In this document: positions 5,804-7,390 of the stretch, piece after piece
Layout of the letters: the number at the start of each line of letters is the position of its first letter
How positions within the stretch are numbered: position 1 is the stretch's first letter
Assembly (NCBI GenBank): GCA_964558295.1
Contig: CAZLDQ010000255.1
Location: 1-7,390 of the forward strand
Reading direction: 5' to 3'
Source of the DNA: JBDKTH01 sp964558295
GTDB taxonomy: Bacteria > Planctomycetota > Planctomycetia > Pirellulales > Thermoguttaceae
DNA length: 7,390 bases
Made by a program: the position numbers and the translations under genes
Notes under the pieces: generated by a model
Databases searched by the model: none
Told to the model about the DNA's origin: nothing
Seen by the model: the letters and a program-made list of their open reading frames with translations, nothing else

Positions 5804-6771
5804 TCATTTCTTCTCGGGGAGGAAGGGGAATAACTGGCGCAGTTCGGCGGGAGTGGGACGGCGGCCGTATTCGCAGATTTCGAAGGCTTCGGCGTAACGA
5901 ACCTGACGTCCGGCTTCTTCGCCGTAGATTTCGATGAGCTTGTCACGATACTGGTCGGCGATTGCGGCAAACCGTCGTCGGAAACTCTCGCGGACTTGTT
6001 CACGCTTCTTTTCCCGCTCGGCCGGATTGTCCAGTGTGGGATCGGGCTTCCCCATCGCGCCCCCTTCGACAAACTGGGATTCCATTACCACGAGCGCCTC
6101 GACCTTCTTGTCGATCGTGCGGTCGATAGCCACGACGATGTCGGCACGGAAGGGATTGGGACGCTGGAAGTTGTCGTAAGAGTAGAGAAACAGCGGGTTT
6201 TTCGGCAGTGCCGGCACGTCAGGGCAGAAGAACGGGACGCCGACCATGTAGGCCGAGTCCTGCATCAGGACGCCGACGTAGCGATGGTCGGGATGGTAGT
6301 CATTCGGGCGGTGGCCGATGACGATGTCGGCGCCCCAGCGGCGGATAAGCCGGGTGAGCGTCCGGCGGTTTTCCATGGTCGGCTCCAGTTCGCCGTCGTG
6401 GATATCGAGCACCATGCTTGTGGTGCCAAGGATGTCGGACGCCTTTTTGACCTCGGCTGCGCGGCGCTGGGCCAACGCGCCGCCGGCCATGGCGAAGTGG
6501 CCGATGTCGCCGTTCGTGACGGAGACCAATTGGACATGGTGTCCCAATTCGGCCCACAGGGCGCTTGCACCTCCAGCGCGAATCTCGGCATCGTCGGGGT
6601 GGGCGCCGAAGACGATGATCCGTAGCTTGCCGTCCTCGCGGTTCTGAGCGTCTCCGACCTGAGTACTGTCGACCGGCTGGGCGGCCTGCTGGGCGGTCGG
6701 CCAAGCCATGAGGAGAAAAGCGAAGCCGAGGCCAAACGCGAAACGGAGAAGAGAATGGGGGGCTTCTGCAT
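5804..6771 (-). CDS. Exported PIG-L/LmbE-type deacetylase, probable frameshift in the signal peptide
   Basis: This is a zinc-dependent N-deacetylase of the PIG-L/LmbE family, which removes acetyl groups from amino sugars or their conjugates; the substrate is not evident. The uninterrupted frame runs from ATG 6709 to the TGA at 5806-5804 (301 residues). Counted from that ATG, AHPDD (36-40) supplies zinc ligands His37 and Asp40 and the presumed base Asp39. His142 in YHPDHR is the third ligand, and VTNGDIGH (64-71) is a family motif. The C-terminus carries a charged helical stretch (230-265). ATG 6709 lacks a ribosome site, and the frame stays open upstream, encoding LLRFAFGLGFAFLLMAW then PTAQQA, a typical signal peptide without a start. 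An ATG at 6771-6769 lies in another frame, just before six Cs (6762-6757, minus strand). A seventh C would join it to give MQKPPHSLLR plus that hydrophobic core. I therefore place the start at 6771 and infer a sequencing error, mutation or slippage. Export is an inference; the family call is secure. Confidence 0.88.
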
Positions 6772-7037
6772 GGTAGGCTCTCTCTTGGGATAGGGTTCAG
6801 GGGTCAGGATCTCTGCGCGAACGTTTACTGAGCCATCTTGCGGGTCTGTGACACGGAGGACGTTTGTTGGGTTTTGTGTGGCTTGGGAAAGTGGGTGATG
6901 CAAGGGGGTGGATATGATGCCTATTGTAGACTGTGGCACGGGCGTGTGAAATAGGCGGGGTGTGTTGGATGGGGGGACGAAGAGAATCGACTTGCCGGGC
7001 AGTCCATATTGGGTTTTGACAGACAAAAGCTGTAGGA

Positions 7038-7093
7038 AACGCCCTCTGTGGCGTTCTGGGCGGCAGAAATGGCGGAACGCCACAAAGGGCGTT
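7038..7093. repeat. 19-base inverted repeat with self-palindromic arms
   Basis: AACGCCCTCTGTGGCGTTC (7038-7056) and GAACGCCACAAAGGGCGTT (7075-7093) are reverse complements with one mismatch, separated by 18 bases. Each arm is also a small hairpin: AACGCC/GGCGTT around CTCTGT, and GAACGCC/GGCGTTC around ACAAAG. The element can fold as one long stem or as two adjacent short ones. Nothing resembling a coding region is attached. It has the form of a REP-like or miniature mobile repeat. Confidence 0.8.
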
Positions 7094-7112
7094 CTCTCCA
7101 GCGACCAATACC

Positions 7113-7130
7113 GGTTTTGTTCTCAAAACC
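7113..7130. repeat. Perfect 7-base hairpin
   Basis: GGTTTTG (7113-7119) and CAAAACC (7124-7130) pair perfectly around the loop TTCT. It lies 20 bases after the 19-base inverted repeat. There is no T-run after it on either strand, so it is not called a terminator. Confidence 0.5.
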
Positions 7131-7222
7131 CACCAGGTTGAAGTTCCGCTCTAACTGACTCGTGGCTTATGACTTGCGTGCCTGAGTCATGGCCTGGGCA
7201 TTCCGCCTGTGTGGTGTGAGCC

Positions 7223-7325
7223 AAGCATCCTACTGGGCCGCAGATGCTTCAGAATATGCCTCAGGCAAGATGCCTAAGCTACGGGCAGACGGAACGCCCT
7301 CGCAGATATTCCGGCAGATCTTGCC
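7223..7325. repeat. Cluster of nested short palindromes
   Basis: AAGCATC (7223-7229) pairs with GATGCTT (7243-7249) around 13 bases. TGCCTCAGGCAAGATGCCT (7257-7275) has three alternating half-sites, so the middle AGGCA can pair with either neighbour. GGCAAGAT (7264-7271) is also the exact reverse complement of ATCTTGCC (7318-7325). These competing pairings within about 100 bases suggest a structured repeat unit or RNA. Confidence 0.5.
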
Positions 7326-7390
7326 ACATCCGCCGAAGGGGGTGCGGCTGAAATGATGTTGCGCGACTGGGCAGAATAAGTAAAACAGGA

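Larger units (their letters stand above)
6772..7390. other. Gene-free, palindrome-rich intergenic region
   Basis: About 620 bases at the window end hold no frame with protein-like composition on either strand. The part nearest the deacetylase (6772-7010) should carry its promoter, but I find no convincing -35/-10 pair on the minus strand. From 7038 onward there are several inverted repeats: 7038-7093, 7113-7130, 7169-7190, 7223-7249, 7257-7275 and 7264-7325. Their density is higher than in the other spacers of this window. Confidence 0.6.

Noticed and set aside
5996..6625. Plus-strand open frame of 209 codons
   Set aside because: It mirrors the deacetylase gene, whose minus-strand frame has the AHPDD and HPDH motifs; the plus reading has no family features.
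7016..7021. Perfect -35 hexamer TTGACA on the plus strand
   Set aside because: No -10-like hexamer exists 16-18 bases downstream, where the inverted repeat begins, and no gene follows.
6265..7083. Minus-strand open frame of 272 codons extending above the deacetylase start
   Set aside because: Its 3' half is the deacetylase read out of frame and its 5' half is low in family-like sequence. Only the ATG at 6771 and the first few codons are thought to be used, with a frame correction.
7038..7325. CRISPR array
   Set aside because: The repeats are inverted and of unequal spacing; there are no regular direct repeats with spacers.

Overview
This window appears to be a piece of a moderately GC-rich bacterial chromosome from a draft assembly; a run of ten Ns sits inside one gene. 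The gene types suggest Planctomycetota: an exported PIG-L deacetylase, a YceH protein with a coiled-coil tail, an unfamiliar membrane-anchored coiled-coil protein, and palindromic repeats in long intergenic DNA. This placement rests on family impressions only (about 60 % confidence). I see no rRNA, tRNA, CRISPR array, transposase or phage gene.

Layout. (1) 2-2645, plus strand: the C-terminal three quarters of an ErcA-like iron-containing alcohol dehydrogenase, cut by the window edge. It overlaps a soluble PAS / NarL-type histidine kinase fused to a receiver domain. The pair looks like a translationally coupled sensory unit in which a dehydrogenase-like protein may inform a kinase. (2) 2710-3532: an extended -10 promoter candidate and a YceH (DUF480) gene interrupted by the assembly gap. 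The true frame changes across the gap, so a naive translation of its 3' half is wrong. (3) 3539-4484: a well-formed sigma70-type promoter followed by a protein of unknown function with one membrane anchor, a coiled coil and a C-terminal domain. (4) 4481-4556: a heptanucleotide repeat cluster that also forms a long stem ending in a T-run, probably the terminator between genes. (5) 4578-5531: a D-2-hydroxyacid dehydrogenase with all catalytic residues. (6) 5532-5803: a convergent intergenic region with two hairpins. (7) 5804-6771, minus strand: a PIG-L/LmbE-type zinc deacetylase. Its signal peptide is hidden by an apparent one-base error or indel in a G6/C6 homopolymer. (8) 6772-7390: about 620 bases without a credible gene but rich in inverted repeats, including a 19-base near-perfect pair whose arms are themselves palindromic.

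Only the first two genes are clearly linked in function. The others look like independent transcription units. The most interesting items are the ErcA-kinase-receiver module, the heptamer-repeat terminator, the hidden PIG-L signal peptide and the palindrome-rich distal intergenic region.
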